The notes beneath the pieces are model-generated. The model saw only the letters and a program-made list of their open reading frames with translations. It did not search any database and had not been told where the DNA came from. Shown piece after piece: positions 8,177 through 16,448 of a stretch of DNA of 64,000 nucleotides. Location: contig LS483371.1 of the NCBI GenBank assembly GCA_900475325.1, forward strand, positions 4,588,001 to 4,652,000. The letters run 5' to 3'. Position 1 is the stretch's first letter. Each line of letters begins with the position of its first letter. This stretch comes from Paucimonas lemoignei. Lineage in GTDB: Bacteria; Pseudomonadota; Gammaproteobacteria; Pseudomonadales; Pseudomonadaceae. The translations under genes were made by a program, and so were the position numbers.

Positions 8177-9073
8177 TCACATCTTGAAGCTGGTGCCGGA
8201 TGTATCACCCATCAAGGCCTGTTCGACGGGGGCATACAGGCTACGGACATGCGTGACGAGGAAGGTCCAGAAAGCCGGATCATTCACCGTTTGGGAAACC
8301 AGGTCAGCAGGTAGAAACCGGTTCATTTCCTTGCGGAAATCAGCCGCCACTCCAGCATCGTTAACCAGAATATCCAAGCGGTGTTTAAAGAGGTTCAGAA
8401 AAGCTGCTACCTCACAGTGATGATCACGAAGCTTATTGCCGACCAGATCAAGCGCAGGCGTGACGCCCTGCTGGCGCAACCAGACCATGTCCCAGAGATC
8501 ACGGTTCTTGATGCGATTGGGACGCAGAGCAAACGCCACGATCTTGTCGGCGTATATCTCTTCGCGAGTCTCGGCCTGCAGGATCAATCCGCTGGTGCCC
8601 ATGTCCACGCCGTAGGGGTTAAGCAACAGCATCGGCTGCGGCTGATAGCTGGGGATTGAACAGACATCAATGTTGATGCGTTGCGCGGGCAAGTCCTTGC
8701 GTCCAGGCCGGGTCTGGATCTTGAGCTTCCAGGTATCGACGTTGCCCTCCTCTCGAACCGGTTCGCTGATTTGCACTTCGAGCCCATATTTGGACTCCAG
8801 CCGCTCAATCAATACCTGAGCCAGCTCGGCAAATATCTGCCGATTGAAGTCGGCCCCGCCAGTGAAATCCAGATCTTCACTCAAACGATTGGAGCCGTAG
8901 CAGGCCCGCAGACAGGTGCCACCAATGAAGGTCAATCGAGCGAGCATCCCGGCGGAGCTGAGAGCCAGCATGATGTCGTGGTGCAAAAGCTCCTTCTCCA
9001 CAACCACACGCAGTGGCGCCAAGTCCTGTCTATTGCTAAGCGCTTCGCTGACCAATTCGTCAAACAAGCTCAT
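8177..9073 (-). CDS. abiEii: AbiEii-type nucleotidyltransferase toxin
   Basis: This 298-residue protein has the nucleotidyltransferase signature of AbiEii/AbiGii toxins near residues 50-75: GGTCLRACYGSNRLSEDLDF, with the two metal-binding Asp of DLD. In type IV toxin-antitoxin systems AbiEii is a reversible growth inhibitor; related MenT toxins add nucleotides to tRNA ends. Its ATG lies 14 bases inside the end of the upstream abiEi frame, so the two are translated together with the antitoxin first, as usual. The frame is intact, so the toxin is probably active. It could act as phage abortive-infection defence or as a stabilising cassette. A REPIN ends the operon. Confidence 0.9.
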   Translation of the reverse strand: MSLFDELVSEALSNRQDLAPLRVVVEKELLHHDIMLALSSAGMLARLTFIGGTCLRACYGSNRLSEDLDFTGGADFNRQIFAELAQVLIERLESKYGLEVQISEPVREEGNVDTWKLKIQTRPGRKDLPAQRINIDVCSIPSYQPQPMLLLNPYGVDMGTSGLILQAETREEIYADKIVAFALRPNRIKNRDLWDMVWLRQQGVTPALDLVGNKLRDHHCEVAAFLNLFKHRLDILVNDAGVAADFRKEMNRFLPADLVSQTVNDPAFWTFLVTHVRSLYAPVEQALMGDTSGTSFKM

Positions 9074-9629
9074 TGGCAGTACTCCAATCGATCAAATCCA
9101 TATTTCTTTTCGCCGCTTTCATGTCGCGTAATGCCTGCCCCGCGGATGCTCGCCATAGCCGGCAGGCGGCGTCGTATCGAATATTGCCAATGAGAGCCTG
9201 AGGTGATTGTCGTGTATGCACAAATTCGATAGTGCCCCACTTGCCGCAGGAAATAATGCTGCTGCGGCCCGAGGACATAAGCGTGATCCAATTGATCGGA
9301 ATCTGCGAGATAACCCCGAGATCGCTCAAGGCAGTTTCCAGACTGATGTAATTGAGTTGACTGGCACGCAGGCGAGCTGCGGCGTGGAACAAAACCCGTC
9401 CGGAATCCGGTTTTGCTGGCTCAAACAGGTAGAGCCCACGACAGAGCCGAATGAGATGCCCTTCGGCAGCCGCGCGGCTCAACAAGGTTTTGTAAGCGCC
9501 GTCGGATAAATCGGGGACCAGTGCTCGCAGATCCTCGGGGGTGAACAAATACCGTTCTGGACTCGCCAGCTTTGTCAGCTGCTGGATCAATCGGCGCATC
9601 GGCTGAGGGGAATCAGAGGGCCTAACCAT
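9060..9629 (-). CDS. abiEi: AbiEi antitoxin / transcriptional repressor
   Basis: The 189-residue product opens with a winged-helix segment (about 10-60: YLFTPEDLRALVPDLSDGAYKTLLSRAAAEGHLIRLCRGLY) and continues with the AbiEi C-terminal antitoxin fold (SQLNYISLETALSDLGVISQ). AbiEi proteins neutralise AbiEii without direct binding and repress their own operon by binding inverted repeats in the promoter (known for Streptococcus and Serratia examples). The expected operator is visible immediately upstream at 9636-9678. ATG 9629 lacks a strong ribosome site, which would suit low expression. Confidence 0.88.
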   Translation of the reverse strand: MVRPSDSPQPMRRLIQQLTKLASPERYLFTPEDLRALVPDLSDGAYKTLLSRAAAEGHLIRLCRGLYLFEPAKPDSGRVLFHAAARLRASQLNYISLETALSDLGVISQIPINWITLMSSGRSSIISCGKWGTIEFVHTRQSPQALIGNIRYDAACRLWRASAGQALRDMKAAKRNMDLIDWSTANELV

Positions 9630-9635
9630 GCTCGA

Positions 9636-9678
9636 GACTCAACAGTAGGTTTCACTTAATGTAACTTACCGTTGAGTC
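9636..9678. promoter_or_regulatory. Putative AbiEi operator (inverted repeat)
   Basis: Arms GACTCAACAGTAGGTT (9636-9651) and AACTTACCGTTGAGTC (9663-9678) are inverted copies matching at 14 of 16 positions around an 11-base AT-rich spacer. The repeat begins seven bases before the abiEi start codon, so a bound repressor would block both promoter and ribosome site. Position and symmetry match the autoregulation known for AbiEi; binding itself is inferred. Confidence 0.75.
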
Positions 9679-9699
9679 ATTCGCAACGCACAGCTCAGC

Positions 9700-10566
9700 T
9701 CAGGCCAAGGCCCCCTTGCGCACCACCCCCAACCGACTGACCCACAGCGACACCAGAATCAACACTCCACCAAACGCCAGACGCCCCAGTGGCTCGTCCT
9801 GATTCCAGATCAGCAGATTGATCAGTAAACCGACAGGCACATGCAGCACGTTGAACACAGCCAATGTGCCGCCGCTGACCAGGCATGCACCTTTATTCCA
9901 CCAGTACATGCCCAGTGCAGTCGAGCACAGGCCGAGGAATAGCAGAACCGCCCATTGATCGGCGGCATCCGGCAGGCGCTGGGCGTTGCCGAACATCAGG
10001 AACGCGGGCAAGGCGATGATCAGGGCGCCGAGGTAGAAGTAGCCGAAGCGCCGGTAATGGGGCAAATCGCTGGGGTAGCGGGCGACCAGATGCTTGTACA
10101 GGACTTGCCCGGCAGCGTAGGTGAAGTTGGCAACCTGCAGCAGCAGGAAGCCGCCCAGGAAGTTGCCGTCGATACCGTCCCAGCGGATCACCCCCGCGCC
10201 CAGCACCGCAACCAGTGCAGCCAGCAATGCCCATGGGTTGAAGCGGCGGTTGAGTGCATCTTCGATCAGCGTCACGTGCAGTGGCGTGAGGATGGTGAAG
10301 AGCAGCACTTCGGGCACGGTCAGCACCCGGAAGCTCAGGTAGAGGCACACATAGGTGATGCCGAATTGCAGCGCGCCAATCACCAGCATTCCGCGCATGA
10401 AGCTCGGCTCGACGCGGCGCCATTGCGTCAGCGGGATGAACACCAGCCCGGCCAGTACCACTCGGATCAACACGGCGAAGTAGCTATCGACGTGCCCGGC
10501 CAGGAATACGCCGATCAGGCTGAAGGAAAACGCCTGGATCAGCGTGACGAAAAGTAGATAACCCAT
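9700..10566 (-). CDS. EamA/DMT-family transporter
   Basis: This 288-residue inner-membrane protein has about ten hydrophobic helices arranged as two EamA halves (about 5-130 and 140-280), matching drug/metabolite transporters. The sequence style (FTYAAGQVLYKHL, GTLAVFNVLHVPVGLLINLLIW) recalls the carboxylate/amino acid/amine group that includes the E. coli biotin carrier YigM, but the substrate cannot be read from sequence. AGGGGG lies five bases upstream of ATG 10566. It stands alone, with the AbiE cassette downstream and a noncoding repeat region upstream. Confidence 0.82.
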   Translation of the reverse strand: MGYLLFVTLIQAFSFSLIGVFLAGHVDSYFAVLIRVVLAGLVFIPLTQWRRVEPSFMRGMLVIGALQFGITYVCLYLSFRVLTVPEVLLFTILTPLHVTLIEDALNRRFNPWALLAALVAVLGAGVIRWDGIDGNFLGGFLLLQVANFTYAAGQVLYKHLVARYPSDLPHYRRFGYFYLGALIIALPAFLMFGNAQRLPDAADQWAVLLFLGLCSTALGMYWWNKGACLVSGGTLAVFNVLHVPVGLLINLLIWNQDEPLGRLAFGGVLILVSLWVSRLGVVRKGALA

Positions 10567-10654
10567 GAATGCCCCCTATTGAAGGCGGCGACCTTAGCGG
10601 GTTGATGTTGGCTGTGTCCACAAGGTGCGGCAAACACCTTTTTCTGTAGGAGCG

Positions 10655-10723
10655 CACGAGCAACGCGAGGCCGCGATAGCGGTGTGTCAGACAGATCGTT
10701 ATCGCGGCTTCGCATTGCTCGTA
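10655..10723. repeat. REPIN-like inverted repeat (CACGAGCAA type)
   Basis: Arms 10655-10680 and 10698-10723 are inverted copies of 26 bases with four mismatches and a 17-base loop containing GTGTGTCAG. The preceding CTGTAGGAGCG is the usual outer end of these elements. It lies upstream of the transporter gene, outside its ribosome site. Confidence 0.8.
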
Positions 10724-10814
10724 CATGTATGCAGCGCCGACGATCAAAGCGCCACGCCTTGAATCGAGTAACGACAACAGCATTTTGGCGCTGCTTAGTG
10801 CGGTTTCGCCCTGA

Positions 10815-11075
10815 CGGTCGACCCCCTTTTGTTTCGGCAAAAGGGGGGAAAACCATTTTCGCTGACGTACGGCCCCTGGTTCCCAGGGGTTCCTTCGCTC
10901 CGGCACCGTGGTGTGGGCACGCGCCGAAGGGCCATCCCTGGCCCAGCGGCGCTCGCTCGGCATCCATGCCGAGCGACCCACACCACGGCACCTCCACTCA
11001 GCCTCCCGACGCTCGATTCGGCGGTGTCTGTGAAATCGTGGCAGGAAAAGCCAAAAGCAAGTCTGCTTTGCAGAT
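10815..11075. repeat. Multi-hairpin noncoding element
   Basis: Within a 562-base gene-free stretch (10567-11128) I see consecutive perfect hairpins. CCCCCTTTTG and CAAAAGGGGG pair at 10822-10847. CCCCTGG and CCAGGGG pair at about 10874-10890. A nested structure at 10906-10988 has outer 12-base arms CCGTGGTGTGGG and CCCACACCACGG and inner 10-base arms CGCTCGGCAT and ATGCCGAGCG. A short TCTGC/GCAGA hairpin lies at about 11061-11073. Overlapping frames on both strands have low-complexity, non-protein-like translations. It resembles a multi-copy intergenic repeat I recall from Pseudomonas genomes; copy number cannot be judged here. Confidence 0.6.
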
Positions 11076-11128
11076 TTCTACAGGCCTTCTCTCTCATACA
11101 AGTAAACATCCGCTACGTCAGGCAGAAC

Positions 11129-12343
11129 TTACTCCTTACTCAAATCAACCAACGGCTCTTTACGCACTTCAGTCTCACGCCCTGCCTGGATGTCTTTGAC
11201 CTTGCCCAACGCACCATCAACCGCCGCTTTGTCGGCCAGCAGGCTGTAGCTGATCTGGAACTGGCGCTGCTGTTTCGGCTCGATGGTCGGGACCAGGTTC
11301 AGCGGGCGCTGATAGCGACGGTTGTACGAGAAGCTGGTGCCAGGCTCTAGGCCGGTGACGTAACCCTGGCCTTTGGTGTCAGTGTTTTTCCACAGGGAGA
11401 ACACGGGCAGTTGCTGGGTGTTGAAGCCCAATGACACACCCAGATTGCCGGCCTTGTTATGCAGCACCGTGAGGGTATCGCCCTTGGCATCGCCGTAAGG
11501 CACGACGTTGTAGACGGTTTCGTCGTAGTCCGGGGTCGGCCCGCGATAGGTTTGCCAATCAGCCAGATCAGCCTTGGCTTTTTCGTTGAACGGAGAGACC
11601 TGCTTCACCGGCGCGGCGAAGCGTGCGCCCTGCTCCAGGAATGGCGTGCTGAAGTTGCTGTGGTACAGCGCCTGATATTCCTTCGGGTAATCGCCGTTGT
11701 TGGTCAACGTGTCGTTGAGGGTGAAGCGTGTGCTGCCTGGATCCGTGACCAGTTCGGTCTGCACCGAGAAGTCCACCTTCTTGAACGCCTGTTCCTTGAG
11801 TTCGCCTTTGAGACGAATCGCGTAAGGCGGGGTTTCGTCGATATGCAGCGTGACTTTGCTGGCCGGAATATTAGCCGCGCGGCCATGCAGGGTCAGCAGT
11901 TCGCCGTTGTCCATGCCCGGATGCCCGACCCACTCGTAACCGCAGCGGGTCACCAGTTCGTTGAAGCCTTCAAGCCAGCCCAGGCCGCCGCGGCCGTTGA
12001 GTTCGATAAAGGCCGGGTTGACGATGTCTTTGACCGGCGAATCCCAGCCCATGCGCACATCGCCAACCGAGGCCTGCAGCACGTTCATGCCGCGGGTGGG
12101 CACCACCGAGAGCTTCATCGTGCCGTTGTCGATATCAATCACGCTCACGCCTTCCTGCCGCCCGCCATGCAAGGTTCGCATCGTGACGCTGAACGGTTTG
12201 TTGGTCTTGACGCCAAGTTGCGCACTGGTGATTTGCTGATTCTGGGCGGGCTTGTCGGTGTCGAGCAGCACGTAGTCCCAAGCGGCAGCCTGTGAAGCGA
12301 CGGCAATGGCGCTGAGGCCGAAAAGCCAGGCAAGAGGTTTCAT
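11129..12343 (-). CDS. DUF4432 family protein, periplasmic aldose-epimerase-like
   Basis: This 404-residue protein has a signal peptide (MKPLAWLFGLSAIAVASQAAA). The body matches the DUF4432 family, which has the galactose-mutarotase-like beta-sandwich fold: VVPTRGMNVLQA (about 80-92), GFNELVTRCGYEWVG, LTLHGRAANIPA (about 150-162) and the late EPGTSFSYNR. Members are thought to act on sugars, but activity and substrate are unknown. Export to the periplasm is uncommon and suggests action on an external carbohydrate. The C-terminal tail (ETEVRKEPLVDLSKE) is charged. It is a single gene with 248 bases separating it from azoR. Confidence 0.8.
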   Translation of the reverse strand: MKPLAWLFGLSAIAVASQAAAWDYVLLDTDKPAQNQQITSAQLGVKTNKPFSVTMRTLHGGRQEGVSVIDIDNGTMKLSVVPTRGMNVLQASVGDVRMGWDSPVKDIVNPAFIELNGRGGLGWLEGFNELVTRCGYEWVGHPGMDNGELLTLHGRAANIPASKVTLHIDETPPYAIRLKGELKEQAFKKVDFSVQTELVTDPGSTRFTLNDTLTNNGDYPKEYQALYHSNFSTPFLEQGARFAAPVKQVSPFNEKAKADLADWQTYRGPTPDYDETVYNVVPYGDAKGDTLTVLHNKAGNLGVSLGFNTQQLPVFSLWKNTDTKGQGYVTGLEPGTSFSYNRRYQRPLNLVPTIEPKQQRQFQISYSLLADKAAVDGALGKVKDIQAGRETEVRKEPLVDLSKE

Positions 12344-12483
12344 GGGGGCAGTCCTTATTGGAATTATTGGATTCGCGACAGTCGCTAAATCGGATTAATC
12401 GATTCAGCTTGCACCCGAGTCTAGTCAAACTGACGAGAACAGGAAACGCCATTGCGTTAAATACCCAGAAAAAAGGCGCCCAG

Positions 12484-12524
12484 AAAAAAGCCCGATGGCC
12501 ACCCATAACGGGGCCTATCGGGCC
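12484..12524 (-). terminator. Rho-independent terminator downstream of azoR
   Basis: Read on the minus strand, a stem formed by CCCGATAGGCC and GGCCATCGGG (with a one-base bulge) closes a short loop and is followed by six T residues (the A run at 12484-12489 on the plus strand). It lies about 70 bases beyond the azoR stop. Confidence 0.7.
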
Positions 12525-12591
12525 ATGCACCCAGGAGCGGGAGGTGCCAAGGGAAGTTCGCTTACAGCAAGTGAATCAATAGCGTGCGCGG

Positions 12592-13191
12592 TCAGGCGAC
12601 CTGAGCCAGTTTGGCAACGGCCTGGTTGATGCCTTTCTCAACGAAGTCGCCACCCATGTTCAGGCCTTCGGCATGGATGAACGTGACATCGTGGATGCCG
12701 ACAAAACCCAGCACCTGACGCAGATAGGGTTCCTGATGGTCCAGGGCGCTACCGGCATAGATGCCGCCGCGAGCGGTCAGGACAAAGGCGCGCTTGCCGA
12801 CCAGCAGGCCTTGAGGGCCGGTTTCGCCATATTTGAAAGTCACGCCAGCACGCAGCACATGGTCCAGCCAGGCTTTGAGGGTGCTGGGGATCGCAAAGTT
12901 GTACATCGGCGCCGCCAGCACCAGTACGTCGGCGGCCACCAATTCGTCGGTCAACAGGTTGGAACGATCCAGCGCGGCCTGCTCGGTAGCGCTGCGCTGT
13001 GCGTCAGGTTTCATCCAGCCGCCCAGCAGGGTCGAGTCCAGATGCGGGACCGGGTCTTTGCCCAGGTCACGAACGGTGATCTGGTCCGCAGGGTGGGCAG
13101 CTTGCCACTGGCCAACGAATTGTTGAGTCAACTGGCGGGAAACCGAATCTTGCTGACGAGCGCTGCTTTCAATGATCAGTACGCGGGACAT
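12592..13191 (-). CDS. azoR: FMN-dependent NADH-azoreductase
   Basis: This 199-residue flavodoxin-fold enzyme matches AzoR throughout. The N-terminal phosphate-binding loop is IIESSARQQDSVSRQL. The flavin-contacting segment PMYNFAIPSTLKAWLDHVLR lies at about 95-114 and TARGGIY at about 139. The C-terminal sequence FVGIHDVTFIHAEGLNMG is also typical. It reduces azo and quinone compounds using NADH in the cytoplasm and is often linked to electrophile stress. Length equals the family norm. It is followed by a terminator. The LysR gene at 13865 points away from it, with one small gene between. Confidence 0.93.
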   Translation of the reverse strand: MSRVLIIESSARQQDSVSRQLTQQFVGQWQAAHPADQITVRDLGKDPVPHLDSTLLGGWMKPDAQRSATEQAALDRSNLLTDELVAADVLVLAAPMYNFAIPSTLKAWLDHVLRAGVTFKYGETGPQGLLVGKRAFVLTARGGIYAGSALDHQEPYLRQVLGFVGIHDVTFIHAEGLNMGGDFVEKGINQAVAKLAQVA

Positions 13192-13335
13192 GGGCTGTGG
13201 CCTCCAACGAATAATGTGTTTCGATGGAGTGAAGCTTAAGCAGGGTCGAATCGATTAAAAAGCGTAAAAACCTGCTTCAATATATCTAATAAATTGTTTT
13301 ATCGGTGCCGTCGCCCTACTCTGGTTACACCATCA

Positions 13336-13446
13336 CCCTGTAGGAGCGAACGTGTTCGCGAGGTAGCTTATTAGCCACGTTTATCTATCGGCTGCACATA
13401 CGCCTCGCGAACAAGGTGGAGCGCCACCCCGGTCGCTCCTACAGGG
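13336..13446. repeat. REPIN with nested hairpin insert
   Basis: A left arm beginning CCCTGTAGGAGCGAACG (13336) and a right arm ending in GGTCGCTCCTACAGGG (13446) are inverted copies, but the right side contains an extra self-complementary block, GGTGGAGCGCCACC. The same insert recurs in the element near 40.69 kb. It fills most of the 297-base gap between azoR and the next gene. Confidence 0.75.
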
Positions 13447-13488
13447 GGATGTGTTGCGGATATAAATCGCAGCACACCCATGCCAGCA

Positions 13489-13803
13489 TCATTCAGGCTT
13501 GCAGGTCAGACTGATGCGCAGTTTGATGATGCTGCGGTTGAATTTGGCTGAGACGTCCGCGCTTTTCTTCGCGGCGACGGTGATACGGCGGTTACGCGGC
13601 GCTTCGGGGCCATTGCGGAACACCACGCTGCACTTGGCATCGACGCTGCCGTAGTTGTTCACGGTGATCGAGCCGGTGTCGTAAAACGTATCGTGGGCGG
13701 TGTAATCGACTTCGACGCCTTCGTAGTGCTTTTCCACTTCGATGGGGTAAGCCCAGGCCGTCATCGGCAGCAGCGCCAGCACCACATAACAGAATCTGTT
13801 CAT
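13489..13803 (-). CDS. Small exported protein of unknown function
   Basis: This 104-residue protein has a signal peptide (MNRFCYVVLALLPMTAWA) and a mature beta-rich domain of about 86 residues (EVDYTAHDTFYDTGSITVNNYG, VVFRNGPEAPRNRRITVAA) with two Cys (KCSVVF, LTCKPE) that could pair. It resembles small Pseudomonas periplasmic proteins sometimes mislabelled 3-phosphoglycerate kinase in databases; nothing kinase-like is present. GGAGA lies six bases before ATG 13803, so the longer frame to 13884 is rejected. It is divergent from the LysR gene, sharing a 61-base promoter region, and may be its target. Confidence 0.7.
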   Translation of the reverse strand: MNRFCYVVLALLPMTAWAYPIEVEKHYEGVEVDYTAHDTFYDTGSITVNNYGSVDAKCSVVFRNGPEAPRNRRITVAAKKSADVSAKFNRSIIKLRISLTCKPE

Positions 13804-13864
13804 TGGCAGTCTCCAGAGAGGGATTGGCAGATTAGGACAAAGTGCAGCAAAAGAGGAGCGACAC

Positions 13865-14788
13865 ATGAAAGCCCCCCGCGTCACCCTTGATCAATGGCGA
13901 ACCTTGCAGGCCGTGGTCGACCATGGCGGCTTCGCCCAGGCAGCGGAAGTGCTGCACCGCTCGCAATCATCGGTGAGCTACACCGTGGCGCGCATGCAGG
14001 ATCAACTCGGTGTGCCCCTGCTGCGCATCGACGGACGCAAGGCGGTGCTGACCGAAGCGGGCGGCGTTTTGTTGCGTCGCTCCCGGCAACTGGTCAAACA
14101 GGCCAGCCAGCTGGAAGACCTGGCCCATCACATGGAGCAGGGCTGGGAAGCCGAAGTGCGACTGGTAGTGGACGCTGCCTACCCCAACGCGCGTCTGGTG
14201 CGCGCCCTGACCGCATTCATGCCGCAGAGCCGAGGCTGTCGCGTGCGTTTGCGTGAAGAGGTGCTGTCCGGCGTCGAGGAAGTGTTGCTCGAAGGCGTCG
14301 CCGACCTGGCCATCAGCGGTTTCAGCATCCCAGGGTATCTGGGCACGGAAATGAGCAGCGTGGAATTTGTTGCCGTCGCGCACCCGGAGCACGCCCTACA
14401 TCAACTGCATCGCGAGCTGAATTTCCAGGACCTGGAAAGCCAGCTGCAAGTGGTGATCCGCGATTCCGGCCGTCAGCAGCCCCGTGACGTGGGCTGGCTC
14501 GGTGCTGAGCAACGCTGGACCGTGGGCAGCCTGGCGACCGCCGCCACCTTCGTCAGCAGCGGCCTGGGCTTTGCCTGGCTGCCGCGTCACATGATCGAGC
14601 GCGAGCTGCGCGAAGGCGTGCTCAAGGCGTTGCCGCTGGATAAAGGTGGCAGTCGCAACCCGACCTTCTATCTTTACTCCAGCAAAGATAAACCCCTGGG
14701 CCCGGCGACACAGATCCTCATCGAGCTGATCCGCACCTTTGATACCGCACCGCTGACGGCCGCATTTGCCGCGCCGCAACAGGCCTGA
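13865..14788 (+). CDS. LysR-family transcriptional regulator
   Basis: This 307-residue protein has an N-terminal winged helix-turn-helix (about 5-65: WRTLQAVVDHGGFAQAAEVLHRSQSSVSYTVARMQDQLGVPLL) and a periplasmic-binding-like effector domain (about 90-295). LysR regulators bind near their own promoter and commonly control the divergent gene; here that is the small exported protein at 13489-13803, with azoR just beyond. The inducer is not known. ATG 13865 has GAGG about eleven bases upstream and fits the family start. The next gene follows after 55 bases on the same strand. Confidence 0.9.
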   Translation: MKAPRVTLDQWRTLQAVVDHGGFAQAAEVLHRSQSSVSYTVARMQDQLGVPLLRIDGRKAVLTEAGGVLLRRSRQLVKQASQLEDLAHHMEQGWEAEVRLVVDAAYPNARLVRALTAFMPQSRGCRVRLREEVLSGVEEVLLEGVADLAISGFSIPGYLGTEMSSVEFVAVAHPEHALHQLHRELNFQDLESQLQVVIRDSGRQQPRDVGWLGAEQRWTVGSLATAATFVSSGLGFAWLPRHMIERELREGVLKALPLDKGGSRNPTFYLYSSKDKPLGPATQILIELIRTFDTAPLTAAFAAPQQA

Positions 14789-14843
14789 GCGTGATCGCCC
14801 GAACCTGCTAGCCTCAATCCACTCGCCAGACAAGGAGTCGTCC

Positions 14844-15662
14844 GTGGCCCATTTCGAACATGACGGTTGCTCACTGCACTACGAAGAGTATGGCCAGGGC
14901 CCGCCTCTGTTGCTGCTGCACGGCCTGGGTTCCAGCTGCCGCGACTGGGAATACCAGATTCCGGCCTTTGCCGCGCATTACCGGGTGATCGTCATGGACA
15001 TCCGGGGCCATGGGCGTTCCGACAAACCCCGCGAGCGCTACAGCATTCGCGGGTTTACCGGCGACGTCGAAGCCTTGATCGAGCATCTGCACCTGGGCCC
15101 GGTGCATCTGGTCGGTCTGTCCATGGGCGGCATGATCGGCTTCCAGCTGGCGGTGGATCAGCCGCAGTTGCTAAAAAGCCTGTGCATCGTCAACAGCGCA
15201 CCGCAAGTGAAAGTCCAGAGTGCCAACGATGTCTGGCAGTACGCCAAGCGCTGGGCGCTGGCCCGGCTGCTGAGCATGCAAACCCTGGGCAAGGCGCTGG
15301 GCCAGAATCTGTTCCCCAAAGCCGAACAGGCCGAGCTGCGGCGCAAGATGGCCAGCCGCTGGGCCGAGAACGACAAGCGTGCTTATCTGGCCAGTTTCGA
15401 TGCCATCGTGGGCTGGGGCGTGCAGCACAAACTGGGGCGCATCGCCTGCCCGACGCTGATCGTCAGCGCCGACCGGGATTACCGCCCGGTGGCCGACAAA
15501 GAGGCCTACGTGAAGCTGATTCCCAATGCCAGGCTGGTGGTCATCGAGGATTCCCGCCACGCGACACCGCTGGATCAACCCGACGAATTCAACCGGGTTG
15601 TGCTGCAATTCATCCAGGCCACAGAGGTCTCAACCCCCGCCAGCGCCGGCGCGATCGGCTGA
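14844..15662 (+). CDS. Alpha/beta hydrolase
   Basis: This 272-residue soluble hydrolase has the oxyanion segment LLLHGLGSS (about 24-32), the nucleophile elbow GLSMGG with Ser93, an acid loop near SADRDYRP and a late catalytic His in DSRHATP. This is the usual Ser-Asp-His triad. No signal peptide is present. It resembles small-ester hydrolases and 3-oxoadipate-enol-lactonase-like enzymes, but no aromatic-degradation genes are nearby, so the substrate is open. The start is GTG 14844, with AAGGAG six bases upstream; the longer frame from 14766 overlaps the LysR gene and is rejected. Confidence 0.85.
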   Translation: MAHFEHDGCSLHYEEYGQGPPLLLLHGLGSSCRDWEYQIPAFAAHYRVIVMDIRGHGRSDKPRERYSIRGFTGDVEALIEHLHLGPVHLVGLSMGGMIGFQLAVDQPQLLKSLCIVNSAPQVKVQSANDVWQYAKRWALARLLSMQTLGKALGQNLFPKAEQAELRRKMASRWAENDKRAYLASFDAIVGWGVQHKLGRIACPTLIVSADRDYRPVADKEAYVKLIPNARLVVIEDSRHATPLDQPDEFNRVVLQFIQATEVSTPASAGAIG

Positions 15663-15756
15663 AGGCTGGGCAAGAAAAGCCAAACGTGATTACCTTGCCG
15701 CCTGCACTCGCACAATGATCGCAGTCGAACCCCCTCACTTCAGGATCAACTGAACC

Positions 15757-16323
15757 ATGCTGAAAAAAATCGCCATCGCCACCTGCTCCGTGCTGTTTGC
15801 CGCCAACCTCATGGCTGCAACCCCCGCCAAGCAGACTCATGTCGTGCTGGACACCAGCTTCGGCGCGATCGAGATCCAGCTCGAAGACACCAAGGCGCCG
15901 ATCAGCACCCAGAACTTCCTGGGTTACGTCGACAGCAACTTTTACAACAACACGATTTTCCACCGGGTAATCCCTGGTTTCATGGCCCAGGGCGGCGGTT
16001 TCACGGCGCAGATGCAGCAGAAGCCCACCAAAGACCCGATCAAGAACGAAGCTGAAAACGGCCTGCACAACGTGCGCGGTACCGTTGCCATGGCCCGCAC
16101 CTCCCAGGTGAATTCAGCCACCAGCCAGTTCTTCATCAACACCAACGACAACGCCATGCTCGACCACGGCACCCGTGACTTCGGCTACGCCGTGTTCGGC
16201 AAAGTGGTCAAAGGCATGGACGTGGTCGATCAGATCGTCAACGCCCAGGCGGGCAATAAGCAGGGCATGCAGAACGTCCCGCTGGATCCGATTTACATCA
16301 AGTCCGCCAAACGCGTCGACTAG
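15757..16323 (+). CDS. ppiA: Periplasmic peptidyl-prolyl isomerase (cyclophilin)
   Basis: The 188-residue protein has a signal peptide ([20 protein letters not shown]) and a complete bacterial cyclophilin domain: [15 protein letters not shown] (about 67-81), [19 protein letters not shown] (about 108-126) and the closing [13 protein letters not shown]. Length and export match E. coli PpiA (about 190 residues). It catalyses cis-trans isomerisation of prolyl bonds during folding of envelope proteins. The Trp found in eukaryotic cyclophilins near the end is absent, as is common in bacteria. It stands alone between a hydrolase and an ABC transporter gene. Confidence 0.93.
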   Translation: MLKKIAIATCSVLFAANLMAATPAKQTHVVLDTSFGAIEIQLEDTKAPISTQNFLGYVDSNFYNNTIFHRVIPGFMAQGGGFTAQMQQKPTKDPIKNEAENGLHNVRGTVAMARTSQVNSATSQFFINTNDNAMLDHGTRDFGYAVFGKVVKGMDVVDQIVNAQAGNKQGMQNVPLDPIYIKSAKRVD

Positions 16324-16448
16324 ACTTCTGTGCGATAAGTGACGAGACCCCATGAAATCTTTTGCAGCAATGCAGGTTTCATGCGGGTCGGATCAGAAGT
16401 CTACCCGCTCAGTAAGGAGAGCCCGCCTAACCCGCGGCATCATCGCCA

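Noticed and set aside
10484..11350. Several 100-170-codon frames on both strands
   Set aside because: They span the multi-hairpin element and REPIN, have arginine/proline-rich text and no ribosome sites, and overlap one another in several frames.
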